This document shows positions 40,212-47,537 of a stretch of DNA of 64,000 nt, in pieces. The notes beneath the pieces were generated by a model. It saw only the letters and a program-made list of their open reading frames with translations, searched no databases and was not told the origin of the DNA. The DNA is from an uncultured Oscillibacter sp. (GTDB lineage Bacteria > Bacillota > Clostridia > Oscillospirales > Oscillospiraceae). A program made the position numbers and the translations under genes. The stretch lies in assembly GCF_910579365.1 (NCBI RefSeq), contig NZ_CAJTUX010000002.1, forward strand, positions 117,868 to 181,867, in the 5' to 3' direction. The number at the start of each line of letters is the position of its first letter. The first letter of the stretch is position 1.

Positions 40212-40233
40212 CATATCACAACTGCGCTATGAT
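40212..40233. promoter_or_regulatory. Divergent -10 elements between mocR and the ECF gene
   Basis: TATGAT on the plus strand (40228-40233) and TATGAT on the minus strand (40217-40212) lie 10 bases apart in the shared 107-base region. -35 matches are poor, which fits activator control. Confidence 0.45.
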
Positions 40234-40265
40234 AGCAACACCAACCACCAAAGGAGGGAAAGACG

Positions 40266-40826
40266 ATGGAAAAGACACTGCGCCGGGAGGCGGGCCGGAC
40301 GGAGCCCCGGCTGCTGGTTTTGACGGGATTGTTTGCCGCCCTGGGCTGCGCGGCCACCATGGTATTGCAGGTGCCCTCTCCCACCGGGGGCTATCTGAAC
40401 CTGGGGGACGCCGTGGTCATTCTGGGGGCCTGGCTGCTGGGGCCGGTGTATGGCGCGGTTGCCGGGGGCGTGGGGCCCGCCATGGCGGACCTTCTGAGCG
40501 GCTATGCCATGTACGTCCCCGCCACCCTGGTCATCAAGGCCCTCATGGCCTTGACGGCGGCGCTGTTGTACCGGGCCCTGGGGAAGAAGGGGCTTGCCGT
40601 GTGCGCGGCGGCGGCGGAGGTTCCCATGGTCGTGGGCTACTGGCTCTTTGACGCGCTGCTGACCGCCCTCTCCAGCGGCGCTTCCTTCGGCCTGTGCCTT
40701 GCGGGAAGCGCGGCGGGAATCCCCAGCAACCTCGTTCAGGCGGCCTTTGGCGCGGCGGCGTCCACGCTGCTGGCCCTGGCGCTCCGGCGGAGCGCCTATG
40801 TGCAAAAGCGGTTCCCCAGGTTCTAG
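40266..40826 (+). CDS. ECF transporter S component (possible pyridoxine or thiamine-type)
   Basis: 186 residues, about six hydrophobic helices. LLVLTGLFAALGCAATMVL, YLNLGDAVVILGAWLLGP and VYGAVAGGVGPAMADLLSG match the S-component family in which GD and the later YVPATLVIKALMA are conserved. Position next to a MocR regulator hints at vitamin B6, by analogy with PdxR-PdxU pairs; this is inference. No EcfA or EcfT is nearby. ATG follows AAGGAGGG. Confidence 0.88.
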   Translation: MEKTLRREAGRTEPRLLVLTGLFAALGCAATMVLQVPSPTGGYLNLGDAVVILGAWLLGPVYGAVAGGVGPAMADLLSGYAMYVPATLVIKALMALTAALLYRALGKKGLAVCAAAAEVPMVVGYWLFDALLTALSSGASFGLCLAGSAAGIPSNLVQAAFGAAASTLLALALRRSAYVQKRFPRF

Positions 40827-40904
40827 CGCCCCGCGAAGCGCCGCCCCCGGCCCCGCGCTGCGGATGGGCGGATGCGGGCGGGGAGGCCGGAGCGCGCCGG
40901 GGAA

Positions 40905-40941
40905 ACAACAGCGCCCCCCAAGGCCTTGCCTTGGGGGGCGC
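40905..40941 (-). terminator. Terminator of the DUF975 gene
   Basis: Stem GCGCCCCCCAAGG / CCTTGGGGGGCGC with loop CCTTG, then TGTTGTTT on the minus strand. Eight bases beyond the DUF975 stop. Confidence 0.78.
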
Positions 40942-40948
40942 ACTATGT

Positions 40949-41761
40949 TCAGCCCAATCCGTCGGGCGGATTCCAGCCGTCCCAGGAGGACTGGCTTTGA
41001 ACGTCCTTGCCGGCGCCGGAGGTGCTCTTTGCGGTTTCGAAATAGCTGAGCTCCACACAGATGTAGTTGGCGAGGTAGAACAGGGAGACCACCAGCTGCC
41101 ACAGGCCCAGTCCCACGTTCCACACGATCAGGGGAATGCCTCCGTAGGAGGTGATGTCGGGCATGGTTCCGCCCAGGTAAAGGGACATGGCCAGATCCCG
41201 GTTGATGATGAAGTTGAGAAGGAGGGCGGGGAAGGTGGCCAGCAGGGTCCAGCCGAAATAGCTCAGGTCCAGCATGAAGAGCTGGAGCTTGTAGCCCCGG
41301 GTCTGCCGTTTGCTCATGTCCAGGGCCTCCATAACGCCGATGCCGGGGTTCTCATAGAGATTGTACTTGGCAAATTGGTAACGGTAGATGGCGACAATGC
41401 CGGGGATGACGAAGAGCAGGCTCCAGAGGAAGACGAAGAAGCCGGTGACCAGGTCCAAAAGGATGAGCTTTCCCACGAAGGAAAACCCGTCGAACAAGGT
41501 CAGGTACTCCGCCCGCTCGCCCCGGCGGATGGCCATGCAGTAGAGGGCGAAGCCCGCCGCCAGAACGGTGGACAGCAGGGTGGTGAGAATGGAGATGAAA
41601 ATGCTGAAAAAGCCGCTGCCGCCGAGGGAGGAGATCAGGTTCAAAACCACCACCAGGGAGAGGTAAAGGGCGGTCATGGCCTTGGGGGACACCTGCGCGG
41701 TCCGGAGAAGTTCCGCCGCCTCCTGTTTGCGGCGGGGCCGGTCAATTTGTTCATACATCAT
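40949..41761 (-). CDS. DUF975 integral membrane protein
   Basis: 270 residues with about six membrane helices. The DUF975 pattern is visible: MTALYLSLVVVLN near the start, FVFLWSLLFVIPGIVAIYRY in the middle with the conserved Pro-Gly, and ALDMSKRQTRGYKLQLF after it. The function is unknown; relatives are annotated only as membrane proteins. It is a single gene with its own promoter and terminator. Two ATG codons are adjacent; the first is 5 bases from GAGGAGG. Confidence 0.87.
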   Translation of the reverse strand: MMYEQIDRPRRKQEAAELLRTAQVSPKAMTALYLSLVVVLNLISSLGGSGFFSIFISILTTLLSTVLAAGFALYCMAIRRGERAEYLTLFDGFSFVGKLILLDLVTGFFVFLWSLLFVIPGIVAIYRYQFAKYNLYENPGIGVMEALDMSKRQTRGYKLQLFMLDLSYFGWTLLATFPALLLNFIINRDLAMSLYLGGTMPDITSYGGIPLIVWNVGLGLWQLVVSLFYLANYICVELSYFETAKSTSGAGKDVQSQSSWDGWNPPDGLG

Positions 41762-41803
41762 AGTGGGCCTCCTCGTGGGTGAAAATGAGCATTTCTATCA
41801 TAT

Positions 41804-41832
41804 AGTGTAGCACAGACCGGGCCGCTTGACAA
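41804..41832 (-). promoter_or_regulatory. Promoter of the DUF975 gene
   Basis: Minus strand: -35 TTGTCA (41832-41827), 17-base spacer, -10 TACACT (41809-41804). Confidence 0.75.
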
Positions 41833-41853
41833 GTGGGGAAGCCCTGGAAGCGA

Positions 41854-42813
41854 TTAGACCAGCGCGCCCTCCGGCGCGTCCAGCAGGTCCAGCTCCTGAA
41901 AAATCTGGGTCTCCAGCTCCTCGTAGGCTCTGGGGCCCCGGGAGCGGCGCATCCGGCCTCCCAGACGCTCGCCGCCTGAGAAGAGGTGAATGAGGTAGAA
42001 CCAGACCTCCTTCATCCGCTGGGAGGCGGGGGCGGCCTGACCGTAGAAATCCTGATAGGCCTGGTACAGCGTGGCGGTGAAGTCTTGAAGCTCCTCCCGC
42101 GTGGCGGGAGGGCCGCCCCGGAGCCGCCGGAACAGCGCTGGGTCGGCAATGGCCCCCCGGCCGATCATGGCGGAGGACAGAGGGGGGAATTGGTCCTCCA
42201 GAGCCCGGACGCCGGAAACGGAGGTGAGGTCGCCGTTGTAGCAGAGGGGATTCCGGCTCTCCGCCAGGGCCTGGGCGAAGGCGTCCAGGTGTACGGTTCC
42301 CCGGTACTTCTCCGGCCGGACCCGGGGGTGGACGGTGAGGCAGGCGATGGGGTAGCGGTTGAAGACCTCCAGCAGGCGGGGGAACTCCTCCGGCGTCTGA
42401 TAGCCCAGCCGGGTCTTTACGGAGACGGGAAGGGAGACGCCGGAGAACGCCTCGTCAAAAAAGCGGTCCAGCCCCTCCGGGTCCGCCAGCAGGCCGGAGC
42501 CCTTCCCCTTGGCGGTGACGGTGCCGGAGGGACAGCCCAGATTCAGATTGACCTCCGTATAACCCATGTCTGCCAGCGTTTCCGCCGCCCAGACGAAGTC
42601 CGCCGCCCGCTTGGCCATCACCTGGGGGACCTGGGGGAGGGCCTGGGGATTTTCCAGCTCCCGCCGGTCCCGGGGGGTGAGGATGTGCTGGTCCGTGGGG
42701 GAGATGAAGGGGATGAAATAGCGGTCCGCCCCGCCGAACCGGGCGTGCCACACCTGACGGAAGACCCGCTTCGTAATGCCGTCCAGGGGGGCAAAGTCCA
42801 GACGGCGGATCAT
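41854..42813 (-). CDS. tRNA-dihydrouridine synthase
   Basis: A 319-residue flavoenzyme that reduces uridines in tRNA D-loops. Seen are DFAPLDGITKRVFR at the start, the active-site VNLNLGCPSGTVTAKGKGS with its catalytic Cys, VSVKTRLG, LTVHPR and MIGRGAIADPALF. The start ATG at 42813 overlaps the ArsC-like stop (ATGA); the long upstream extension in this frame is a shadow of that gene. Which uridine it modifies is unknown. Last gene of the M24, ArsC-like, dus operon. Confidence 0.93.
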   Translation of the reverse strand: MIRRLDFAPLDGITKRVFRQVWHARFGGADRYFIPFISPTDQHILTPRDRRELENPQALPQVPQVMAKRAADFVWAAETLADMGYTEVNLNLGCPSGTVTAKGKGSGLLADPEGLDRFFDEAFSGVSLPVSVKTRLGYQTPEEFPRLLEVFNRYPIACLTVHPRVRPEKYRGTVHLDAFAQALAESRNPLCYNGDLTSVSGVRALEDQFPPLSSAMIGRGAIADPALFRRLRGGPPATREELQDFTATLYQAYQDFYGQAAPASQRMKEVWFYLIHLFSGGERLGGRMRRSRGPRAYEELETQIFQELDLLDAPEGALV

Positions 42814-43160
42814 CCCAGCCGCTCCTCCCACTCCTGGGGACGGAAGCCGGCCAGCACGAAGCCGTCCCCCACCAGAAGGGGACGCTTCACCAGCATGCCG
42901 TCGGAGGCCAGCAGCTCCAGCTGGGCCTCCTCGTCCATGGAGGGGAGTTTGTCCTTCAGGCCCAGGGTCTTGTACTGGAGTCCGCTGGTGTTGAAAAAGC
43001 GCTTCAAGGGCAGGCCGCTGGCCCGGAGCCACTGCCGGAGCTCCTCCGCCGAGGGCCGTTCCAGCTTGATGTCCCGGACCGCGCAGTCCAGGCCCCGCTC
43101 CTCCAGCCAGGCCTTGGCCTTCCGGCAGGTGGAGCACTTGGGATACCAGAGCATGAGCAT
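42810..43160 (-). CDS. ArsC/Spx-family protein
   Basis: A 116-residue thioredoxin-fold protein with the redox pair in YPKCSTCRKAKAWLEE (Cys9 and Cys12) and the conserved RDIKLERPSAEELRQWL and later LVKRPLLV cis-Pro loop. It has the length of the ArsC/Spx/YffB family. Arsenate reductases of this fold usually need further Arg residues, so reductase activity is uncertain; a stress regulator or glutathione-type reductase is equally possible. Between M24 peptidase and dus in one operon. Confidence 0.85.
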   Translation of the reverse strand: MLMLWYPKCSTCRKAKAWLEERGLDCAVRDIKLERPSAEELRQWLRASGLPLKRFFNTSGLQYKTLGLKDKLPSMDEEAQLELLASDGMLVKRPLLVGDGFVLAGFRPQEWEERLG

Positions 43161-43192
43161 GGGGAATTCCTCCTAATTGTATGATGGGGCGC

Positions 43193-44281
43193 TTACAGAA
43201 CCAGCAGGTCCTTGGGGGCCTGTGTCAGGTTCCGACAGCCCTGGGGAGTGATGAAAAGCACGTCCTCAATGCGGACGCCCAGCTGTCCGGGAATATAAAT
43301 GCCCGGCTCCGCCGAGATGACGGCCCCGGCGGGGAGGGGGGACTGGTTGGCGGAGGAGGCGTTGGGGGATTCGTGAATTTCCACCCCTACGCCGTGACCG
43401 AAGCTGTGGGTGAAATACGCCCCATAGCCCGCCTGATCGATGACGGCCCGGGCGGCGGCGTCCACCGCCTTCCCCGTGACGCCGGCCTTTACGGCGGCGA
43501 TGCCCGCCTCCTGGGCGGCCAGGACGGTGCGGTACACCCGCTCCATCTCCGCCGTCACGGACCCCACGGCCACGGTGCGGGTCATGTCGGAGCAGTAGCC
43601 TTTGCAGATGCAGCCGAAGTCCATGGTGACGAACTCACCGGGGCGAATCTCCTTTTCGGAGGGCACGCCGTGGGGCAGGCTTCCGTTGGGTCCGGAGACC
43701 ACAATGGGATCAAAGGACATGTCGGACGCGCCATAATGCAGCATCAAATATTGCAGTCTGGCGGCGATCTCCTTCTCCGTCACGCCGGGGCGGACCTCCT
43801 TCAAAATGTCCTCCAGCGCCCGCTCGGCGATGCCCTGAGCCGCCTCCATGGCCTGCAGCTCCCCGGCGTCCTTGGTCTGCCGGAGCTTCCTCAGGACCTC
43901 CGAGACGGGGACCAGCGCGCAGGGGGCCTTGCTCTCCGTCAGGGCCTTCTCCAGCCGCCGGAAGGACTGGACGGTTATGGACCCGTCCTCGAACCCCAGG
44001 CGGCGGATGCCCTTTAGAAACACCAGCTCCCGGAGCTGGTCCATGAGGCCCCTGCCGGGCTTGATCTCCCGAAGCTCCGTCTCCTCCAGTTGCCGCCCGG
44101 CGGCCTCGGTGTACCGGGCGTCGGTAAGGAACACCGCGTCCTTCCGGGTGACCAGGGCCGTGGCGTCTCCCCCGGGGATGAAAAAGCCGGAGGCGTAAAA
44201 GCGGTTGGCCTCCCCGGTGAGGAGGACGGCGTCCAGGTTCTCCGCCTCCAGGGCGGCGGCGATGTTGGCGTAGTGATTCAT
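43193..44281 (-). CDS. M24 Xaa-Pro aminopeptidase
   Basis: A 362-residue metallopeptidase removing N-terminal residues before proline. The N-terminal creatinase-like domain (1-125) precedes the pita-bread domain with metal ligands in TMDFGCICKGYCSDMTRT (two Asp), HSFGHGVGVEIHE (His), ISAEPGIYI (Glu) and GVRIEDVLF (Glu). Length is normal. No signal peptide, so it recycles peptides in the cytoplasm. First gene of its operon. Confidence 0.94.
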   Translation of the reverse strand: MNHYANIAAALEAENLDAVLLTGEANRFYASGFFIPGGDATALVTRKDAVFLTDARYTEAAGRQLEETELREIKPGRGLMDQLRELVFLKGIRRLGFEDGSITVQSFRRLEKALTESKAPCALVPVSEVLRKLRQTKDAGELQAMEAAQGIAERALEDILKEVRPGVTEKEIAARLQYLMLHYGASDMSFDPIVVSGPNGSLPHGVPSEKEIRPGEFVTMDFGCICKGYCSDMTRTVAVGSVTAEMERVYRTVLAAQEAGIAAVKAGVTGKAVDAAARAVIDQAGYGAYFTHSFGHGVGVEIHESPNASSANQSPLPAGAVISAEPGIYIPGQLGVRIEDVLFITPQGCRNLTQAPKDLLVL

Positions 44282-44315
44282 TTCGTTCCCTTCTCTTCGT
44301 TGGATTGATAACCGG

Positions 44316-44357
44316 AAACGCCGTCCGAGCGGGAACAGGACCGCTCAGACGGCGTTT
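44316..44357 (-). terminator. Hairpin terminator of the 85-residue ORF
   Basis: Long stem AAACGCCGTC plus inner CGAGCGG/CCGCTCA paired with GACGGCGTTT. The following T-run is weak, so efficiency is uncertain. Confidence 0.6.
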
Positions 44358-44384
44358 GGCGGCGGATAGGGGGTCTTCCCGCGC

Positions 44385-44642
44385 TTACCAATCATGGCGC
44401 AGGGAGCCGATTCCCCGTTTTTCCAATATGCGTAGGATGGCCTTGATCCGCTGGAAGCATTCCGGGTCCTCCAGCGTGTCGTCCTCCAGGGTCTGCCGGA
44501 TTTCGTCCAGAATCTGCATCGCCTCGGTCTCCGCCATGGCGAGAATTTCCCGCAGAACCTCGTCTTTCTTCATGTGCTGGAGGATCACAATGCCGATGGC
44601 GTGTACCAGCAGTTCGTCGTGGGTCTTCAACTCCGGTTCCAT
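44385..44642 (-). CDS. Hypothetical helical protein divergent from an XRE regulator
   Basis: 85 residues; family not recognised. The sequence is acidic and all-helical (MEPELKTHDELLVHAIGIVI, then EVLREILAMAETEAMQILDEI), with no membrane segment. The ATG at 44642 is 9 bases from AAGGAGG. It is divergent from a small XRE gene, and the shared region has twin operators, so the pair is probably co-regulated. Toxin-antitoxin or phage-like control are possibilities, but nothing in the protein shows a toxin fold. Confidence 0.65.
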   Translation of the reverse strand: MEPELKTHDELLVHAIGIVILQHMKKDEVLREILAMAETEAMQILDEIRQTLEDDTLEDPECFQRIKAILRILEKRGIGSLRHDW

Positions 44643-44660
44643 ACATAAAAACCTCCTTTG

Positions 44661-44679
44661 TGACATTTAATGAATGTCA
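44661..44679. promoter_or_regulatory. XRE operator copy 1
   Basis: TGACATTTAATGAATGTCA, a perfect 7-base dyad (TGACATT/AATGTCA) with a 5-base centre, next to the ribosome binding site of the minus-strand gene. Confidence 0.72.
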
Positions 44680-44690
44680 TCTGTGAACAC

Positions 44691-44718
44691 AGAATAGCAT
44701 AGAATAAGCAAAATGACA
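44691..44718 (-). promoter_or_regulatory. Promoter of the 85-residue ORF
   Basis: Minus strand: -35 TTGTCA (44718-44713), 17-base spacer, -10 TATTCT (44696-44691). The -35 overlaps operator copy 2. Confidence 0.65.
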
Positions 44719-44732
44719 ATCACTAAATGTCA
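44714..44732. promoter_or_regulatory. XRE operator copy 2
   Basis: TGACAATCACTAAATGTCA, the same 19-base layout as copy 1, centred 53 bases away (about five helical turns). Confidence 0.7.
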
Positions 44733-44743
44733 GGAATGGTTTG

Positions 44744-44992
44744 ATGTATAAAAACCGTGCGCCGGATGGGCGGTATAATCTATGCGGCGGCAAGGTAGCC
44801 GCCCTGCGCAAAGCCAAAGTGCCAAAGCTGTCCCAGCGGGGCTTGGCGGATATGCTTCAATTGAGCGGCCTGGACGTGGACAAGAACGCGGTCCAGCGCA
44901 TTGAGAGCGGCCAGCGGTTCGTGACGGACATCGAGCTGAAAGCCCTGGCCCAGGCGCTGGGGGTCACGGTGGAGGAATTGCTGGAAACGTAG
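44744..44992 (+). CDS. XRE-family regulator
   Basis: An 82-residue helix-turn-helix protein. After a short N-terminus (DGRYNLCGGKVAALRKA), the HTH has LSQRGLADMLQLSGLDVDKN and AVQRIESGQRFVTDIELKAL. The end ALGVTVEELLE is typical. The ATG at 44744 has a preceding TTG that I do not use. It probably represses itself and the divergent gene through the twin operators. Confidence 0.83.
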   Translation: MYKNRAPDGRYNLCGGKVAALRKAKVPKLSQRGLADMLQLSGLDVDKNAVQRIESGQRFVTDIELKALAQALGVTVEELLET

Positions 44993-45026
44993 GAGCTCCG
45001 GAATGCCGGAGCTCCTGTTGTTTTTT
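44991..45026 (+). terminator. Terminator of the XRE gene
   Basis: Stem AGGAGCTCCGG / CCGGAGCTCCT, then GTTGTTTTTT; the stem overlaps the stop codon. Confidence 0.88.
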
Positions 45027-45029
45027 CCG

Positions 45030-45753
45030 TCATTCGGTGGGATACAGGGGGTCCCCCGGCTTCCAGGGGCGGCAGACCTCCCAGGCGGGGTAGGACCCCT
45101 CCCGCCAGTATTGGGTTTCAAACACGTAGAGAACGTCCGGGTCCGACGGGTCTCGGAAGACCTCCTGGCCTGTCAGGGTCTTGCCGTAGTTGTCCTCCAT
45201 GCCGTTGCACTCCAAATCGTTTTCCGGCAAAACGTCGTCCCCCACGTATTGGAGCGTCCCGATGGAGACGCAGCCCTCCGGCAGCTCCTCCAGGGGAATG
45301 CCGCAGCCGTGAGGGAAGCGGAGCAGCCGTCCGTCCCAGAAGATGAGGTGGTTCGCCAGGGCGTCGCTTTCAAAACGGATATAGGAGTCCGTGAGCCAGT
45401 CGGTGGTGATGTGGACATAGACCACCCATGGCCGCTCCGGGTTTTGAAACACCACGCCGGAGGCGGAAAAGCCCGCCTGCATTTGCAAATCCTCCGACGG
45501 CGGTTCCTCCGTGACGGGACCCAGTTCCCCGATGAACTCGTAACCCCGGGGAAGGTAGGTGGGAAGAATCACGCCGTTCTCCGTCTACAAGGGGACGCTG
45601 GCGCCGTTCAGGCGCGTCCAACGGTAGAGCGTCCCGTCCACCATCAGCACCGGTTCAATGCCGCCGTGGGAGTCGTACCAGGCGCAGCCCCCCCGCCGGC
45701 TCGCTGCAAGAGGAGAGCAGCAGCAAACAGAAAAGCGCCGCCAAAAGACGCAT
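45030..45753 (-). pseudogene. Broken lipoprotein gene downstream of pyrG
   Basis: An ATG at 45753, 1 base after the pyrG stop, opens a lipoprotein signal MRLLAALFCLLLLSSC. The frame is lost at a run of seven G (7 C on the plus strand, about 45688-45694): with six G it would continue as AGGCAWYDSHGGIEPVLMVD. That second frame then meets a TAG (about 45587-45589), after which TENGVILPTYLPRGYEFIGE continues to the stop at 45030. So there are two lesions, a +1 in a homopolymer and a nonsense change. The last 180 codons stay open (GTG at 45572). I do not recognise the family. Confidence 0.78.
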
Positions 45754-45754
45754 G

Positions 45755-47356
45755 TTACTCCGTCCTCTCCGCCGCCGCCTTCACGAAGCCGTAAAACAGC
45801 GGATGGGGCCGGTCGGGGCGGCTCTTGAACTCCGGATGAAACTGGACGCCCACAAACCAGGGGTGGTCCGGCAGCTCCACAATCTCCACCAGATGCCCGC
45901 TGGGGGACAGCCCCGCCAGCACCAGGCCCTTGGCCTCCATCTCCGCGCGGTAGTCGTTGTTGAACTCGAAGCGGTGGCGGTGACGCTCGGAGATTTCCGC
46001 CGTGCCGTAAAGGGCGCGGCTCTTCGTGTCCTCCTTCAGCTCACAGGGATAGCGGCCCAGGCGCATGGTGCCGCCCTTGTCGGTAACGTTCACCTGATCC
46101 GGCATCAGGGCAATGACCGGGTGCTGGGTGGTCTCGGAGAACTCGGAGGAATGGGCGTCGGCATAGTCCAGGACGTCCCGGGCGAACTCAATGACGGCCA
46201 TCTGCATGCCCAGGCACACGCCGAAGTAGGGAACGCGGTTCTCCCGGGCGTAGCGGACGGCCTGAATCATGCCCTCGATCCCCCGGTCGCCGAAGCCGCC
46301 GGGGACGATGATGCCGGCGCAGCCTTCCAGCTCCGTCTCCAGGTTCTGCCCGGTCAGGGTCTCGGAGTTCACCCAGCGGATGTCCACCACCACGTCGTTG
46401 GCGGTGCCTGCGTGGTTCAGGGACTCCACCACGGAGAGATAGGCGTCGTGAAGCTGGACGTATTTGCCCACCAGGGCGATTTCCACGTGCCGGTGGGCCC
46501 GTTTCTCCCGCTGGACCATGGCGGTCCACTCCCGCAGGTCCGGCTGGTGGGTTAGAAGGCCCAGCTTCCGGCAGACCACCTCGTCCAGCCCCTCCTTGGC
46601 CATGAGAAGGGGAACCTCGTACAGGGTTTCGGCGGTGGCGTTCTGGATGACGCAGTCCTGCTCCACATTGCAGAAGAGGGCGATCTTCCGCCGCACGTCG
46701 GCGGGGATGGGGGTGTCGCAGCGGCAGACCAGGATATCCGGCTGGATGCCCAGGGACAAAAGCTCCTTCACGGAGTGCTGGGTGGGCTTGGACTTCAGTT
46801 CGCCGGAGCCGGGGATTTCCACGATCAAGGGCACGTGAATGAAGAGCACGTCCCCCTGGGGCCGCTCGGCCCGGACCTGGCGGATGGCCTCCAGAAAGGG
46901 CTGGGACTCGATGTCGCCCACGGTGCCGCCGATTTCGCAGATGACCACGTCCACGTCCTCGCTGGCCATGGCGTAGACCCGGCTTTTGATCTCATTGGTG
47001 ATGTGGGGGATGATCTGGACGGTGGCCCCCAGGTAGTCCCCCCGGCGCTCCCGGTTCAGCACGGACCAGTAAATCTTGCCGGAGGAGATGGAGCTGTTGC
47101 CGCTCAGGTCCTCGTCCACGAAGCGCTCGTAATGTCCCAGGTCCAGGTCGGTCTCCGCGCCGTCCTCGGTGACGAAGACCTCGCCGTGCTGGTAGGGACT
47201 CATGGTGCCGGGGTCCACGTTGATATAGGGGTCGAATTTCTGGTTCCGCACCCGGACGCCCCGCTGCTTCAAGAGCCGCCCCAGGGACGCCGCGCAGATG
47301 CCCTTGCCCAGCCCCGAGACCACGCCGCCGGTGACGAATACGTATTTCGTTGCCAT
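45755..47356 (-). CDS. pyrG: CTP synthase
   Basis: Amidates UTP to CTP with ATP and glutamine. 533 residues, the usual length. The N-terminal synthetase domain starts KYVFVTGGVVSGLGKGI and has DPYINVDPGTMSPYQHGEVF split over its nucleotide site; the C-terminal glutaminase has the nucleophile in YFGVCLGMQM and the His-Glu pair in VQFHPEF. A GAG-rich end provides the ribosome site for the broken lipoprotein gene that follows. Confidence 0.98.
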   Translation of the reverse strand: MATKYVFVTGGVVSGLGKGICAASLGRLLKQRGVRVRNQKFDPYINVDPGTMSPYQHGEVFVTEDGAETDLDLGHYERFVDEDLSGNSSISSGKIYWSVLNRERRGDYLGATVQIIPHITNEIKSRVYAMASEDVDVVICEIGGTVGDIESQPFLEAIRQVRAERPQGDVLFIHVPLIVEIPGSGELKSKPTQHSVKELLSLGIQPDILVCRCDTPIPADVRRKIALFCNVEQDCVIQNATAETLYEVPLLMAKEGLDEVVCRKLGLLTHQPDLREWTAMVQREKRAHRHVEIALVGKYVQLHDAYLSVVESLNHAGTANDVVVDIRWVNSETLTGQNLETELEGCAGIIVPGGFGDRGIEGMIQAVRYARENRVPYFGVCLGMQMAVIEFARDVLDYADAHSSEFSETTQHPVIALMPDQVNVTDKGGTMRLGRYPCELKEDTKSRALYGTAEISERHRHRFEFNNDYRAEMEAKGLVLAGLSPSGHLVEIVELPDHPWFVGVQFHPEFKSRPDRPHPLFYGFVKAAAERTE

Positions 47357-47495
47357 ACCGCTCTCCTATTCTTTCGTTCTGTCCAGCCGTCCGCCGGACT
47401 GCATATACCAGAGTATCTTATCATTTGCGCCCCCGCTTGTCAACGGCGGGAGCGGGCCGGAATGTGTCCGGCTGTGCCGGGGCGGAGGCCGGATG

Positions 47496-47529
47496 GAAAA
47501 AGCCCGGCGTCCCCGGAAGGAGACGCCGG
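47496..47529 (-). terminator. Terminator of the GH112 operon
   Basis: Stem CCGGCGTC / GACGCCGG (47504-47529), then GGGCTTTTT on the minus strand, directly after the phosphorylase stop. Confidence 0.85.
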
Positions 47530-47537
47530 ACCCGGCC

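Noticed and set aside
44392..44646. An 84-codon ORF (MYGTG...) in the other frame next to AGGAGG
   Set aside because: Its composition is Gly/Arg/Asp-rich and unlike a folded protein; the overlapping frame gives a regular helical product with an acceptable RBS spacing.
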